Assembly (NCBI GenBank): GCA_938014245.1
Contig: CALLSD010000018.1
Coordinates: 1 to 64,000 of the forward strand
Length of the DNA: 64,000 nt
Direction of reading: 5' to 3'
DNA from: an uncultured Actinomyces sp.
GTDB taxonomy: Bacteria; Actinomycetota; Actinomycetes; Actinomycetales; Actinomycetaceae
How positions within the stretch are numbered: the first letter of the stretch is position 1; every line of letters begins with the position of its first letter. The notes beneath the pieces are model-generated. The model saw only the letters and a program-made list of their open reading frames with translations. It made no database searches and had not been told where the DNA came from. The translations under genes and the position numbers were made by a program. This document shows positions 33,939 to 42,137 of the stretch, piece by piece.

Positions 33939-35918
33939 ATGACTGATACTTTGATTCACGGGCTGTACCGCGAAGGCGAAGAGATCGCCGACTCCAAGGC
34001 CCCCATGGATGTTCCCTTGGCTCAGGCCTGGGAACAGCGTAAGTTCAACGCGGCTCTGGTGAACCCCGCCAACCGTCGTAAGCTCCACGTCATCATCGTC
34101 GGTACCGGCCTTGCCGGTGGCGCAGCCGCCGCATCGCTGGGCGAGATGGGCTACAACATCGACGTCTTCTTCTACCAGGACTCCGCCCGCCGCGCGCACT
34201 CCATTGCAGCGCAGGGTGGTATCAACGCTGCGAAGAACTACCGCAACGATAACGACTCCGTTTACCGCCTCTTTTACGACACCGTCAAGGGCGGCGACTA
34301 CCGTGCACGTGAAACCAACGTGTACCGCCTCGCTGAAGTCAGCGCCAGCATCATTGACCAGTGCGTGGCGCAGGGCGTTCCCTTCGCACGTGAATACGGC
34401 GGCTTGCTGGACAACCGTTCCTTCGGTGGTGTCCAGGTCTCGCGTACGTTCTACGCACGCGGCCAGACAGGTCAGCAGCTGCTCATCGGTGCCTACCAGG
34501 CACTGGAGCGTCAGGTTGCCGCCGGCACCGTGACCGAGCACTCTCGCCACGAGATGGTGGAACTCATCGTTTCCGACGGTCGCGCTCGCGGTATTGTTGC
34601 GCGCGACATGGCCACCGGCAAGCTCGAAACCCACATCGCTGATGCGGTCGTTCTGGCAACCGGCGGTTACGGAAACGTCTTCTTCCTCTCGACGAACGCG
34701 ATGGGCTGCAACGCCACCGCAATCTGGCGTGCATACCGCAAGGGTGCATACTTCGCAAACCCCTGCTTCACCCAGATTCACCCGACCTGCATCCCGCAGC
34801 ACGGCGACCAGCAGTCCAAGCTGACGCTGATGTCCGAGTCCCTGCGTAACGACGGTCGTATTTGGGTTCCCAAGAAGGCCGAGGACTGCGAAAAGGATCC
34901 TCGCGACATTCCCGAAGAAGATCGCGACTACTACTTGGAGCGCATCTACCCCTCCTTCGGCAACCTCGTTCCCCGTGATATCGCAAGCCGCCAGGCAAAG
35001 AACATGTGCGATGAGGGACGCGGCGTTGGCCCGAAGATCGATGGTGTTGCACGCGGCGTGTACTTGGACTTCTCCGAGGCCATCCAGCGCATGGGTAAGG
35101 CAGCAGTGTCCGCCAAGTACGGCAACCTCTTCGATATGTACGAGCGCATCACGGGCGATAACCCCTACGAAGTGCCCATGCGTATCTACCCGGCCGTTCA
35201 CTACACGATGGGTGGTCTGTGGGTTGACTACGACCTGGAATCCAACCTGCCCGGCCTGTACGTTGCTGGTGAAGCAAACTTCTCCGATCACGGCGCCAAC
35301 CGCCTGGGCGCATCGGCACTGATGCAGGGCCTGTCTGATGGTTACTTCGTTCTTCCGAACACCATCAACGACTACTTGGCACACTGCTTCAACCTGCCCA
35401 AGTTGGATGCTCAGTCCCCGGATGTCGTCGAGGCACTGAACTCCGCTCAGGAGCGCATCGATAAGCTCATGTCGGTCAACGGTTCGCGTTCGGTGGATTC
35501 CTTCCACAAGGAACTTGGCCAGATCATGTGGGAATACTGCGGTATGGAGCGTCGCGAGGAAGGCCTGAAGAAGGCCATCGAGATGATCCGCAAGCTTCGC
35601 GCTGACTACTGGCGTGATGTTCGCGTTCCGGGCAAGTCCATCGGCGAGCTTAACCAGTCCCTCGAAAAGGCCGGCCGCGTCGCGGACTTCATGGAGCTGG
35701 GCGAGCTCATGTGCATCGATGCCCTGCACCGTGAGGAATCCTGCGGTGGCCACTTCCGTGCGGAGTCGCAGACACCGGAAGGTGAAGCCCTCCGTCACGA
35801 TGACAAGTACCTCTATGTTGCAGCATGGCAGTGGGGTGGCGAGGACCAGCCTCCGATCCTCCACAAGGAAGCCTTGATCTACAACAACATCGAGCTGAAG
35901 CAGCGGAGTTACAAGTGA
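33939..35918 (+). CDS. sdhA: Succinate dehydrogenase / fumarate reductase flavoprotein subunit
   Basis: SdhA (659 aa) holds covalent FAD and oxidises succinate to fumarate (or the reverse). Seen: dinucleotide fold VIIVGTGLAGGAAAASLGE near residue 50, the FAD-binding RRAHSIAAQGGINAAKN with the flavinylated His, and the active-site region HYTMGGLWVDYD and GEANFSDHGANRLGASALMQG. It is of the long FrdA-like class that pairs with a one-gene anchor. It overlaps sdhB by four bases. Confidence 0.96.
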   Translation: MTDTLIHGLYREGEEIADSKAPMDVPLAQAWEQRKFNAALVNPANRRKLHVIIVGTGLAGGAAAASLGEMGYNIDVFFYQDSARRAHSIAAQGGINAAKNYRNDNDSVYRLFYDTVKGGDYRARETNVYRLAEVSASIIDQCVAQGVPFAREYGGLLDNRSFGGVQVSRTFYARGQTGQQLLIGAYQALERQVAAGTVTEHSRHEMVELIVSDGRARGIVARDMATGKLETHIADAVVLATGGYGNVFFLSTNAMGCNATAIWRAYRKGAYFANPCFTQIHPTCIPQHGDQQSKLTLMSESLRNDGRIWVPKKAEDCEKDPRDIPEEDRDYYLERIYPSFGNLVPRDIASRQAKNMCDEGRGVGPKIDGVARGVYLDFSEAIQRMGKAAVSAKYGNLFDMYERITGDNPYEVPMRIYPAVHYTMGGLWVDYDLESNLPGLYVAGEANFSDHGANRLGASALMQGLSDGYFVLPNTINDYLAHCFNLPKLDAQSPDVVEALNSAQERIDKLMSVNGSRSVDSFHKELGQIMWEYCGMERREEGLKKAIEMIRKLRADYWRDVRVPGKSIGELNQSLEKAGRVADFMELGELMCIDALHREESCGGHFRAESQTPEGEALRHDDKYLYVAAWQWGGEDQPPILHKEALIYNNIELKQRSYK

Positions 35919-36658
35919 ACCTGACACTGAAGATTTGGCGCCAAAACGGACCCGAGGATCCGGGTGCCATGCACGAATACCAAGTCCGCGGCATCTCTGA
36001 GGAATCCTCGTTCCTGGAAATGCTCGACGTGTTGAACGAAGAGCTTTTTGCCCGCGGAGAAGAGCCGATCGCATTTGATTCGGACTGCCGTGAAGGTATC
36101 TGTGGCCAGTGCGGCATTGTCATCAACGGCATTGCCCACGGCCCCGAGGTCACCACGACCTGCCAGTTGCACATGCGTACCTTCCACGATGGTGATGTCA
36201 TCACCATCGAGCCCTGGCGCGCAGAAGCATTCCCGATCATCAAGGACCTGGTTGTTAACCGCAGCGCTCTGGATCGTATCGTCCAGGCCGGTGGCTACAT
36301 CTCGGTGAACACGGGTGCAGCTCCGGATGCGAACGGTACTCCGGTTCCCAAGCAGGACGCAGATCGCGCTTTCGAAGCCGCTGCCTGCATCGGCTGTGGC
36401 GCCTGCGTGGCGGCCTGCCCGAACGCCTCGGCAATGCTCTTCACCTCGGCGAAGGTCACTCACCTGCACCTGCTTCCGCAGGGCAAGCCCGAGAACTACC
36501 GTCGCGTTGTCAGCATGCTCAACCAGATGGACGAAGAAGGATTCGGTTCCTGCACGAACATCGGCGAGTGTGCAGCGGTCTGCCCCAAGCAGATCCCGCT
36601 CGACGTGATTTCCACGCTGAACCGTCAGCTTGGAAAGGCAGCCCTCAAGGGCGTCTGA
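35915..36658 (+). CDS. sdhB: Succinate dehydrogenase iron-sulfur subunit
   Basis: SdhB (247 aa) carries three clusters: the [2Fe-2S] ferredoxin domain with CREGICGQCG and a following Cys, then the C-terminal CIGCGACVAACPNAS and CTNIGECAAVCPKQIP segments for [4Fe-4S] and [3Fe-4S]. The start is the GTG at 35915 overlapping the sdhA stop; an in-frame start 30 codons upstream lies inside sdhA and is not credible. A strong terminator follows. Confidence 0.96.
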   Translation: MNLTLKIWRQNGPEDPGAMHEYQVRGISEESSFLEMLDVLNEELFARGEEPIAFDSDCREGICGQCGIVINGIAHGPEVTTTCQLHMRTFHDGDVITIEPWRAEAFPIIKDLVVNRSALDRIVQAGGYISVNTGAAPDANGTPVPKQDADRAFEAAACIGCGACVAACPNASAMLFTSAKVTHLHLLPQGKPENYRRVVSMLNQMDEEGFGSCTNIGECAAVCPKQIPLDVISTLNRQLGKAALKGV

Positions 36659-36680
36659 GTCTTTCAATACTCACTGGTTT

Positions 36681-36715
36681 GGGGACGATCCTTCGGGATC
36701 GTCCCCATCCCTTTT
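36681..36715 (+). terminator. Terminator after sdhB
   Basis: Perfect 11-bp stem GGGGACGATCC / GGATCGTCCCC closed by a TTCG tetraloop, followed by ATCCCTTTT. It ends sdhCAB. Confidence 0.9.
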
Positions 36716-36745
36716 GCGGCGTATGCGCATCATGAGTCGCCGGAC

Positions 36746-36751
36746 TAAAAT
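36746..36751 (+). promoter_or_regulatory. -10 element for leaderless tsaD
   Basis: TAAAAT, six bases (GGCCGG), then the GTG start of tsaD at 36758. No Shine-Dalgarno is present; the geometry predicts a leaderless transcript. Confidence 0.5.
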
Positions 36752-36757
36752 GGCCGG

Positions 36758-37819
36758 GTGAGTGAAAAAGACCCCTTGGTATTGGGAATTGAATCCACCT
36801 GCGATGAGACAGGTGTCGCCTTGGTGCGTGGCTGTGATCTTCTGGTTGACCGGACCGCGACCTCCATGGATCAGTACGCCCGCTACGGTGGCATCATTCC
36901 TGAAATTGCCTCGCGTGCACACCTGGAATCCTTCATTCCGACCTTGGACAGTGCCCTCGAAGAAGCAGGGGTCACTCTTGACGAGGTGGACGCAGTCGCT
37001 GTTGCTGCCGGCCCAGGTCTCGTCGGCTCACTCACCGTCGGTATTTGCGCAGCCAAAGCGCTGGCCTCGTCAATTGGAAAGCCACTGTACGGGGTCAATC
37101 ACGTTATCGGCCACCTCGCCGTCGACAAACTCGCCGATGGCCCCCTCCCAGAGCGTTTCATCGGTTTGGTGGTCTCGGGCGGGCACTCGAACCTGCTTCT
37201 CATTAATGACATCGCGACCGATGTCCGTGAACTCGGCGGGACCCTTGACGATGCTGCCGGTGAAGCCTTCGACAAGGTGGGTCGTCTGCTGGATCTTCCC
37301 TATCCGGGTGGCCCCCACGTTGACCGTCTCTCGCAGCAGGGGGATCCTCAAGCGATCCGTTTCCCGCGTGGTTTGGCAGCCGGGAAAGACCAGGAGCGTC
37401 ACAAGTACAACTTCTCCTTCTCCGGCCTCAAGACTGCTGTCGCGCGCTACGTAGAAGGACTGAAGGAACGCGGCGAAGCCCTTCCCGCCGAGGATATTTG
37501 TGCCGGTTTCTCGGAAGCTGTGAATGATTCCCTGACCTCAAAGACGGTACGCGCCGCACTGGATCATGGTTGCGACACCATCGTCGTGGGTGGCGGGTTC
37601 TCCGCTAACTCGCGCTTGCGTTCCCTGATTGTTCAGCGTGCCGAGGCCGCCGGACTGAGTGTCCGTATGCCTCCCTTGCGTTTCTGCACGGATAACGGCG
37701 CGCAGATCGCGGCGATGGGATCGGAATTGGTCCGCGCGGGCGTTGCCCCTTCAGACTGGGATTTTTCTCCTGATTCTGGGATGCCGCTGACGCAGACTTC
37801 TATGCTTCCCCGTCGCTGA
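36758..37819 (+). CDS. tsaD: tRNA N6-adenosine threonylcarbamoyltransferase TsaD
   Basis: TsaD (353 aa) transfers threonylcarbamoyl to A37 of ANN-decoding tRNAs with TsaB and TsaE. Motifs: LGIESTCDETGVALV at the start, the metal-binding NHVIGHL (HxxxH), VSGGHSNLLL and DDAAGEAFDKVGRLL. It has its own promoter-like element, separated from alr-tsaE-tsaB-rimI by sdhCAB. Its last 20 bases overlap the convergent methyltransferase gene. Confidence 0.96.
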   Translation: MSEKDPLVLGIESTCDETGVALVRGCDLLVDRTATSMDQYARYGGIIPEIASRAHLESFIPTLDSALEEAGVTLDEVDAVAVAAGPGLVGSLTVGICAAKALASSIGKPLYGVNHVIGHLAVDKLADGPLPERFIGLVVSGGHSNLLLINDIATDVRELGGTLDDAAGEAFDKVGRLLDLPYPGGPHVDRLSQQGDPQAIRFPRGLAAGKDQERHKYNFSFSGLKTAVARYVEGLKERGEALPAEDICAGFSEAVNDSLTSKTVRAALDHGCDTIVVGGGFSANSRLRSLIVQRAEAAGLSVRMPPLRFCTDNGAQIAAMGSELVRAGVAPSDWDFSPDSGMPLTQTSMLPRR

Positions 37820-39038
37820 TTCTCCGGGCAATAATTGCCCGGTGGGCGCCGCGGATGCGCGTTGCAATGATGACGGCTTCGGCGTCTCCCTTGAGTTTCA
37901 GGGATTTTCTTAAGGCATCTGGCTGAATGTCAGCCCCGCGTTTTTTAATTTCGACGCGCCCGACGTTAAGCGCACGTAGTACCTGCTGAATGTTCTTGAC
38001 GCGCAGATTCACGTGATCGATCACTTCGAAAGCACTGGCGAAAGGTGTCTGGTGCAGGGTGGGACCACTCAGGTATGCAATCGATTCACTGACAAGGTGA
38101 GCCCCCATCTGCTCTGCAAGACAGGCGATTGTCCCTGAGCGGATCACCGCAGAATCTGGCTCGAAGATATAACTGTCCAGCGGACCGCACTCGGCTTGGC
38201 GAGGCTGCGAATTTGCCGCCTGCGTCTGTGGATCGATGAGGGTATGGACCTGATCAGCAGTGATGACGCTTGCCGATCGCCCCGCCCCTTCTGGAGCGAG
38301 CTCAGGCGCCCACAGCGCGGCCTCGAGAAGGTCTCCATCGACGCTGGTCCACTGCGCGTGGAAGTGTCCGGGGATTAAGTCGTAGGGGATCCCAGGGGCC
38401 ACCTTGACGCCGAGGCGGGGGATGGAATCCCCCCAAGCCAGCACGTGGTCTAGGGCAGGCGACCAATCCTCGGGGGAAGTAATGCGCTTCGAGCCGCCCT
38501 GCTTGCCCGTGCGCCTTGCGGGATCGGCGAAAAGAGCGTCAAAACCATAGGCCTGAAAGTCCTCGCCGTGAAGCGTCGTGACGTCTCTCTTTTCAACGCG
38601 GCACGAGGGAAAAGCAGAAAGGTTCGCCCCCGCTGCGGCAAGGGCCTCGTCGTCGATGTCGAAGGACGTCACGCGCATTCCCGCGCGGGCGAAAGCAAAA
38701 GAATCCGCTCCGATTCCGCACCCGAGGTCGCCGATGTGGTGTGCCCCTGAATCAAGGAAACGTTGTGCGTGCAGGCGGGCGAGCACCCAGCGGGTTGCTT
38801 GCTCATAACCATCGCGCGTCCACAATAACGTGCGAGCAAGAGAGCCGAACTTCTTCTCCGCCTGGGTGCGCAGCTGCAGTTGGGAAGCAACTGCCGAGGC
38901 GACTTCCGGGTCTGCGACTTGGGAGCGTATTGCGAGCGCAAGATCCATGGGGGAGAGAGAACGAAACGCGCCCTCGCGTTCCCATTGGGCAAGCAACTCG
39001 CGGCCGGGGGAGGACAGGAGGGGCGTAATGGAGGACAT
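37800..39038 (-). CDS. Class I SAM-dependent methyltransferase with THUMP-like domain
   Basis: Protein of 412 aa. The N-terminal helical region precedes a Rossmann methyltransferase domain with SAM motif IGDLGCGIGADS (about residues 102-113), TSFDIDDEALAAAG and LFADPARR. The C-terminal third, with VKIKKRG-like text (VEIKKRGADIQPDALRKSLKLKG), resembles the THUMP-like domain of a family found beside tsaD in actinobacteria. Probably an RNA methyltransferase, target unknown. The ATG at 39038 is preferred over a GTG two codons upstream; neither has a clear Shine-Dalgarno. Confidence 0.8.
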   Translation of the reverse strand: MSSITPLLSSPGRELLAQWEREGAFRSLSPMDLALAIRSQVADPEVASAVASQLQLRTQAEKKFGSLARTLLWTRDGYEQATRWVLARLHAQRFLDSGAHHIGDLGCGIGADSFAFARAGMRVTSFDIDDEALAAAGANLSAFPSCRVEKRDVTTLHGEDFQAYGFDALFADPARRTGKQGGSKRITSPEDWSPALDHVLAWGDSIPRLGVKVAPGIPYDLIPGHFHAQWTSVDGDLLEAALWAPELAPEGAGRSASVITADQVHTLIDPQTQAANSQPRQAECGPLDSYIFEPDSAVIRSGTIACLAEQMGAHLVSESIAYLSGPTLHQTPFASAFEVIDHVNLRVKNIQQVLRALNVGRVEIKKRGADIQPDALRKSLKLKGDAEAVIIATRIRGAHRAIIARRISDGEA

Positions 39039-39120
39039 GAACACTATTCTTGCTGAAATTCAAGGTAGAAGAGAAACCTGGTGGGGCGTGTGGGGGTTCA
39101 GGTGGAAGGAAAGGAAGAAG

Positions 39121-39147
39121 CTGGCACTCAGTTTGCTAGAGTGCCAA
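39121..39147. promoter_or_regulatory. CIRCE element (HrcA operator) upstream of groES
   Basis: Inverted repeat TGGCACTC-N9-GAGTGCCA (39122-39129 and 39139-39146), matching the CIRCE consensus TTAGCACTC-N9-GAGTGCTAA. It lies ~105 bases upstream of groES and predicts heat-shock repression by HrcA, whose gene is not in this window. Confidence 0.92.
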
Positions 39148-39252
39148 TCGAAGCCTAAACTGAGTCCGTAAACACATTGCGATCCCATACCTGACCCCCG
39201 CGACGGCAGGGAAGGGATGACAAATCGTTACGAGAAGAAAGGGAGTGCTGAC

Positions 39253-39549
39253 ATGGCAATCACCATTAAGCCCCTCGAAGATCGCATTGTTATCCGTCAG
39301 GTTGACAGCGAAGAAAAGACCGCTTCAGGTCTCTACATCCCCGATGCAGCCAAGGAAAAGCCCCAGGAAGGCGAAGTTCTGGCTGTTGGCCCCGGCCGCG
39401 TTGATGACAACGGCAACCGCGTCCCCGTCGACGTCAAGGTTGGCGACCACGTCATCTTCAGCCGTTTCGGTGGCACCGAAGTCAAGTACGACGGCGAAGA
39501 GCTGCAGATCCTGTCTGCACGCGACGTTCTGGCGATCGTCGAGCGCTGA
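39253..39549 (+). CDS. groES: Co-chaperonin GroES
   Basis: GroES (98 aa), the lid of the GroEL folding chamber: KPLEDRIVIRQVDSEEKTASGLYIPD (the mobile loop), EGEVLAVGPGR and the C-terminal ILSARDVLAIVE. The ATG at 39253 with upstream GAAAGGGAG is chosen over an in-frame start 12 codons earlier. No groEL follows; a hairpin terminator comes 35 bases after the stop, so groES is monocistronic here. Confidence 0.96.
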   Translation: MAITIKPLEDRIVIRQVDSEEKTASGLYIPDAAKEKPQEGEVLAVGPGRVDDNGNRVPVDVKVGDHVIFSRFGGTEVKYDGEELQILSARDVLAIVER

Positions 39550-39584
39550 AAATCTTGAAACAGGCGCTTAGAGCGCTTGTTGAG

Positions 39585-39625
39585 GATGGGTCCGGACAAT
39601 AAGGTCCGGGCCCATCACTCTTTAT
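39585..39625. terminator. Terminator between groES and the convergent CcdA-like gene
   Basis: 13-bp stem GATGGGTCCGGAC / GTCCGGGCCCATC with one G-T pair and a six-base loop, followed on the + strand by ACTCTTTAT. It lies in the convergent junction and partly enters the 3' end of the CcdA-like gene. Confidence 0.7.
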
Positions 39626-40571
39626 CCGAAGAAGTCCCACGTTGGTCCGAGGAGTCGGCGCGGGGAACCAGCATGAAAATAGCAGCAACAATCAAGGCTC
39701 CAGCAGCTGCAAAGACCCACCAGGGGATCGCGCCAAAGGTAGCGATGATCGTCTCCTCCCACCCCGACAAGGTTCCCAGTGAGATGAGACCTCCAAGAGG
39801 ATTGCCGAGGTCAACGAGCAGGAGAAGCAGCCCCAGAGCGATTAAAACCAAGCCCGAAATGACATTGGTCCAGGTCGTTTCGCGGCCCAAAAATCGCAGC
39901 GGTTTGGGGCGGATAATTGCTTGAACGCGGCCGGCAGTTTTTCTCCAGACCAGTGCAAGGACAAGCAAAGGAAATGCCATTCCTGCCGAGTAGAAGACCA
40001 TCGAAATTGCACCAGAAACCGGGGAGCCTCCCAGCGCTGAGGTCGCAAGAACCGCTCCTAGAATGGGCCCCGCGCATCCGACGCCGGCGATCCCGTAGGT
40101 AATCCCCAGAAGATAAACCGCGATGGGGGTGCTCTTTTCTCCCGAGTGCGCGCCGGCGGGGGAAAGAGAAAGTTGAGGTGTCGAGGCCTCGCGAGTGCTG
40201 AGCTGGCCAGCTGCAGTGGGCGTGCTCAAGGTAAGTTTCGTACCCGGCCTCGTGGGCGCAGGCCTCGGGCTACCGAAGTGGAATTTTGGAAAGTCGAGGG
40301 CCGCGATGGTGACGATTCCCGCGCAGATCACGAGGAAGGCAACAACGTGGGTGATCAAAGAGGCATGCTCGCGGATGAGCGCAACGACCCCAGATAGAGC
40401 AATGCCGAGCGGGATAAGCGGAGTCATGAGACCGAGCCAAAAGATCCCGCAGCGCGCGATGAGCTGACTAGGAGAACGAAATGCGTAGGAAAAGAACGCA
40501 GGCAGGAGCATGACCGAGCATGGAGCACACAGCGTCAAAACTCCACCTAAGAAGGCGATAAAAGGGTTCAC
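39615..40571 (-). CDS. CcdA/DsbD-family thiol:disulfide membrane transporter
   Basis: Membrane protein (318 aa) of the CcdA family, which carries reducing equivalents across the membrane. Conserved cysteines are in the first helix (LTLCAPCSVMLLPAFFSYAF) and in the fourth (GIAGVGCAGPILGAVL). A ~50-residue Ser/Thr/Pro-rich cytoplasmic or external loop separates the two halves. The GTG start overlaps the stop of the thioredoxin-like gene upstream by four bases, so they work as a pair in extracytoplasmic thiol redox chemistry. Confidence 0.85.
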   Translation of the reverse strand: MNPFIAFLGGVLTLCAPCSVMLLPAFFSYAFRSPSQLIARCGIFWLGLMTPLIPLGIALSGVVALIREHASLITHVVAFLVICAGIVTIAALDFPKFHFGSPRPAPTRPGTKLTLSTPTAAGQLSTREASTPQLSLSPAGAHSGEKSTPIAVYLLGITYGIAGVGCAGPILGAVLATSALGGSPVSGAISMVFYSAGMAFPLLVLALVWRKTAGRVQAIIRPKPLRFLGRETTWTNVISGLVLIALGLLLLLVDLGNPLGGLISLGTLSGWEETIIATFGAIPWWVFAAAGALIVAAIFMLVPRADSSDQRGTSSDKE

Positions 40572-41362
40572 TTCTTGAGGTGCTCGGCTTGGTTCGCAAT
40601 GGTTGCGCGGATGTAGTCAGCATCGCGGTAGCCCGAAATGAAGCTATCGCCAATGAACATGAAGGGGGTGCCTTGAATCCCGATCTGGTAGGCATCGTTC
40701 TGCGCCTGCTTGACTTGGGCTGCGGTATTCGCATCCGTCGTATCCGCACGGAACTTATCGAGGTCACTCACGCCGGCCTTTTGGGCTAGTGCGGTCAAAG
40801 AATCCATCGTGTATTCGGGGTGTCCGGAGGGATCGGCTTCTCCGTACGCTGCTGCGACAAATTCCCAGAAGCGCCCCTGATTGGCCGCTGCGATTCCTGC
40901 CTGAGCGGCAAGGGGAGAGGACTGGGAAATCTGTGCGAGGTCGCGCCACTCGATCCTGAGCGTGCCGTTTGCAACCAAATCCTCAAGCTGAGGTTCGACC
41001 TGCTTGGCAAGGCGCGTGCAGTAGGGGCACGAGAAATCCGAGTAGAGCACCATGACGACGGGAGCGTCAACGCTTCCCTTCGCGCGAGCATCGCTGGGGT
41101 CACGGCGCTGCTGAGCGTGAATGATGCTGAGTCCCTGCTCATCGGTGACCGTGGGGGCGAAGGAACTTTGCGCGGTGGGCGCGACCGTCGCTTGTGGTGA
41201 CTGCTGCATTGCAGTTGCGCTGGGCATTGCCGAGGCCGACGAAGTTGCTGTGGGGGTAGAGGGGCGGTTGGTCCACCACACGGCACCGCAAATGAGTGCG
41301 ACAGCGCATGCGAGAAGAGCGATAGCGATGATTCGTTGTTTGCTGCCTTGGCGCGTCGTCAT
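40568..41362 (-). CDS. DsbA-like thioredoxin-fold protein, membrane-anchored
   Basis: Protein of 264 aa: an N-terminal membrane anchor (about residues 10-30, IIAIALLACAVALICGAVWW), an Ala/Ser/Thr-rich linker, then a DsbA-type domain with active site FSCPYCTRL and the cis-Pro region IQGTPFMFIGD. It resembles the thiol oxidase or disulfide isomerase proteins of actinobacteria that fold secreted proteins. An AAAGGTG Shine-Dalgarno precedes the ATG. Coupled to the CcdA-like gene; whether it oxidises or reduces is not settled by sequence. Confidence 0.88.
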   Translation of the reverse strand: MTTRQGSKQRIIAIALLACAVALICGAVWWTNRPSTPTATSSASAMPSATAMQQSPQATVAPTAQSSFAPTVTDEQGLSIIHAQQRRDPSDARAKGSVDAPVVMVLYSDFSCPYCTRLAKQVEPQLEDLVANGTLRIEWRDLAQISQSSPLAAQAGIAAANQGRFWEFVAAAYGEADPSGHPEYTMDSLTALAQKAGVSDLDKFRADTTDANTAAQVKQAQNDAYQIGIQGTPFMFIGDSFISGYRDADYIRATIANQAEHLKK

Positions 41363-41447
41363 TGGTCACCTTTCGCCTGAATTGATGGGGATGAGTTCAG
41401 TGTATTGTATGGGGCCCGTGAGGGCGAATAGCCTGCGAGCATAGGAA

Positions 41448-41476
41448 ACTCGCCCGGGAAAGCGTCCCGAGCGAGT
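41448..41476 (-). terminator. Terminator after the WhiB gene
   Basis: 12-bp stem with one mismatch (ACTCGCCCGGGA / TCCCGAGCGAGT) and an AAGCG loop. On the minus strand it is followed by TTTCCTA. It lies about 25 bases downstream of the whiB stop. Confidence 0.65.
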
Positions 41477-41499
41477 CTGGTGTTTACGTATGAAGTGCG

Positions 41500-41793
41500 T
41501 CAGGATGCTCGGCGGATTCGACGACGCTGAACTTCTTCGCGTCGTTCTTCTTCTGTCATGCCGCCCCAGATTCCGTAGGGCTCCTGTGCACGTAGGGCGT
41601 ATTCGCGGCACTGCTCGATGACGGGGCAAGTTGCGCAAATGGCTTTGGCGCCAGCTGCACGACGACGACGCGTTGAGCCTCGTTCGCCCTCGGGGTGGAA
41701 GAAAAGTTCCGTGTCGAGGTCGCGACATGCGCCCTGATACTGCCATTCCCACGCATCAATCGAAGGTCCGGGCAGTCGGGAGACGTCAGACAT
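41500..41793 (-). CDS. WhiB3/WhiD-type iron-sulfur transcriptional regulator
   Basis: WhiB-like protein (97 aa) with four cluster cysteines C23, C53, C56 and C62 (ACRD and CATCPVIEQC), the G(I/V)WGG turn (GIWGGMTEEER) and a basic C-terminus RRRIRR for DNA binding. The LPGP-DxWxWQ start and FFHPEGERG are shared with M. tuberculosis WhiB3 and Streptomyces WhiD, linked to redox response and late differentiation or septation. The second ATG is taken because GGAGG lies five bases before it. Confidence 0.93.
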   Translation of the reverse strand: MSDVSRLPGPSIDAWEWQYQGACRDLDTELFFHPEGERGSTRRRRAAGAKAICATCPVIEQCREYALRAQEPYGIWGGMTEEERREEVQRRRIRRAS

Positions 41794-42137
41794 GAGTACC
41801 TCCATTCATTGGTCTTTCCGGCAAGAGACGATCTCTTGAGGAAGGACTGAATGAAGGCTACCGAATTGTGCAAGAGTTATTCAAGCCCTTGTCACAGAAT
41901 CATAGTTGTTTCACAGGAAACCGAAAATGCTTTAACTTCCAGCGAAAACCGCATTATTACGGCATATAACGGCCAGCTGTAAGGAGGCTGAAAGCGCAAT
42001 TTTGTTGCCTGTCACATATTCTTGCTCAGCTGTGAGCGGACAAAATCTCAGCCCTCGATTGGCGAAGACGACCTTCAGAGCTGACAATCAATAGGTAGCA
42101 TTCATTTAGGTATCCTTCAGAAAGGCAGGAGAAGGCG
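41794..42137. other. Divergent intergenic region between whiB and the MerR gene
   Basis: 344 bases without a gene. The whiB side holds a perfect inverted repeat CAAGAGA-CGA-TCTCTTG at 41822-41838, inside what would be the whiB 5' leader. The rest is relatively AT-rich (41850-42010); no clear -35/-10 pair could be assigned to either gene. A GGCAGGAGAAGG Shine-Dalgarno precedes the MerR ATG. Confidence 0.5.

Noticed and set aside
33228..36074. 948-codon open frame antisense to sdhCAB
   Set aside because: It mirrors three well-identified genes on the other strand, has no family resemblance or ribosome site, and is explained by GC-biased third codon positions that remove stops in the antisense frame.
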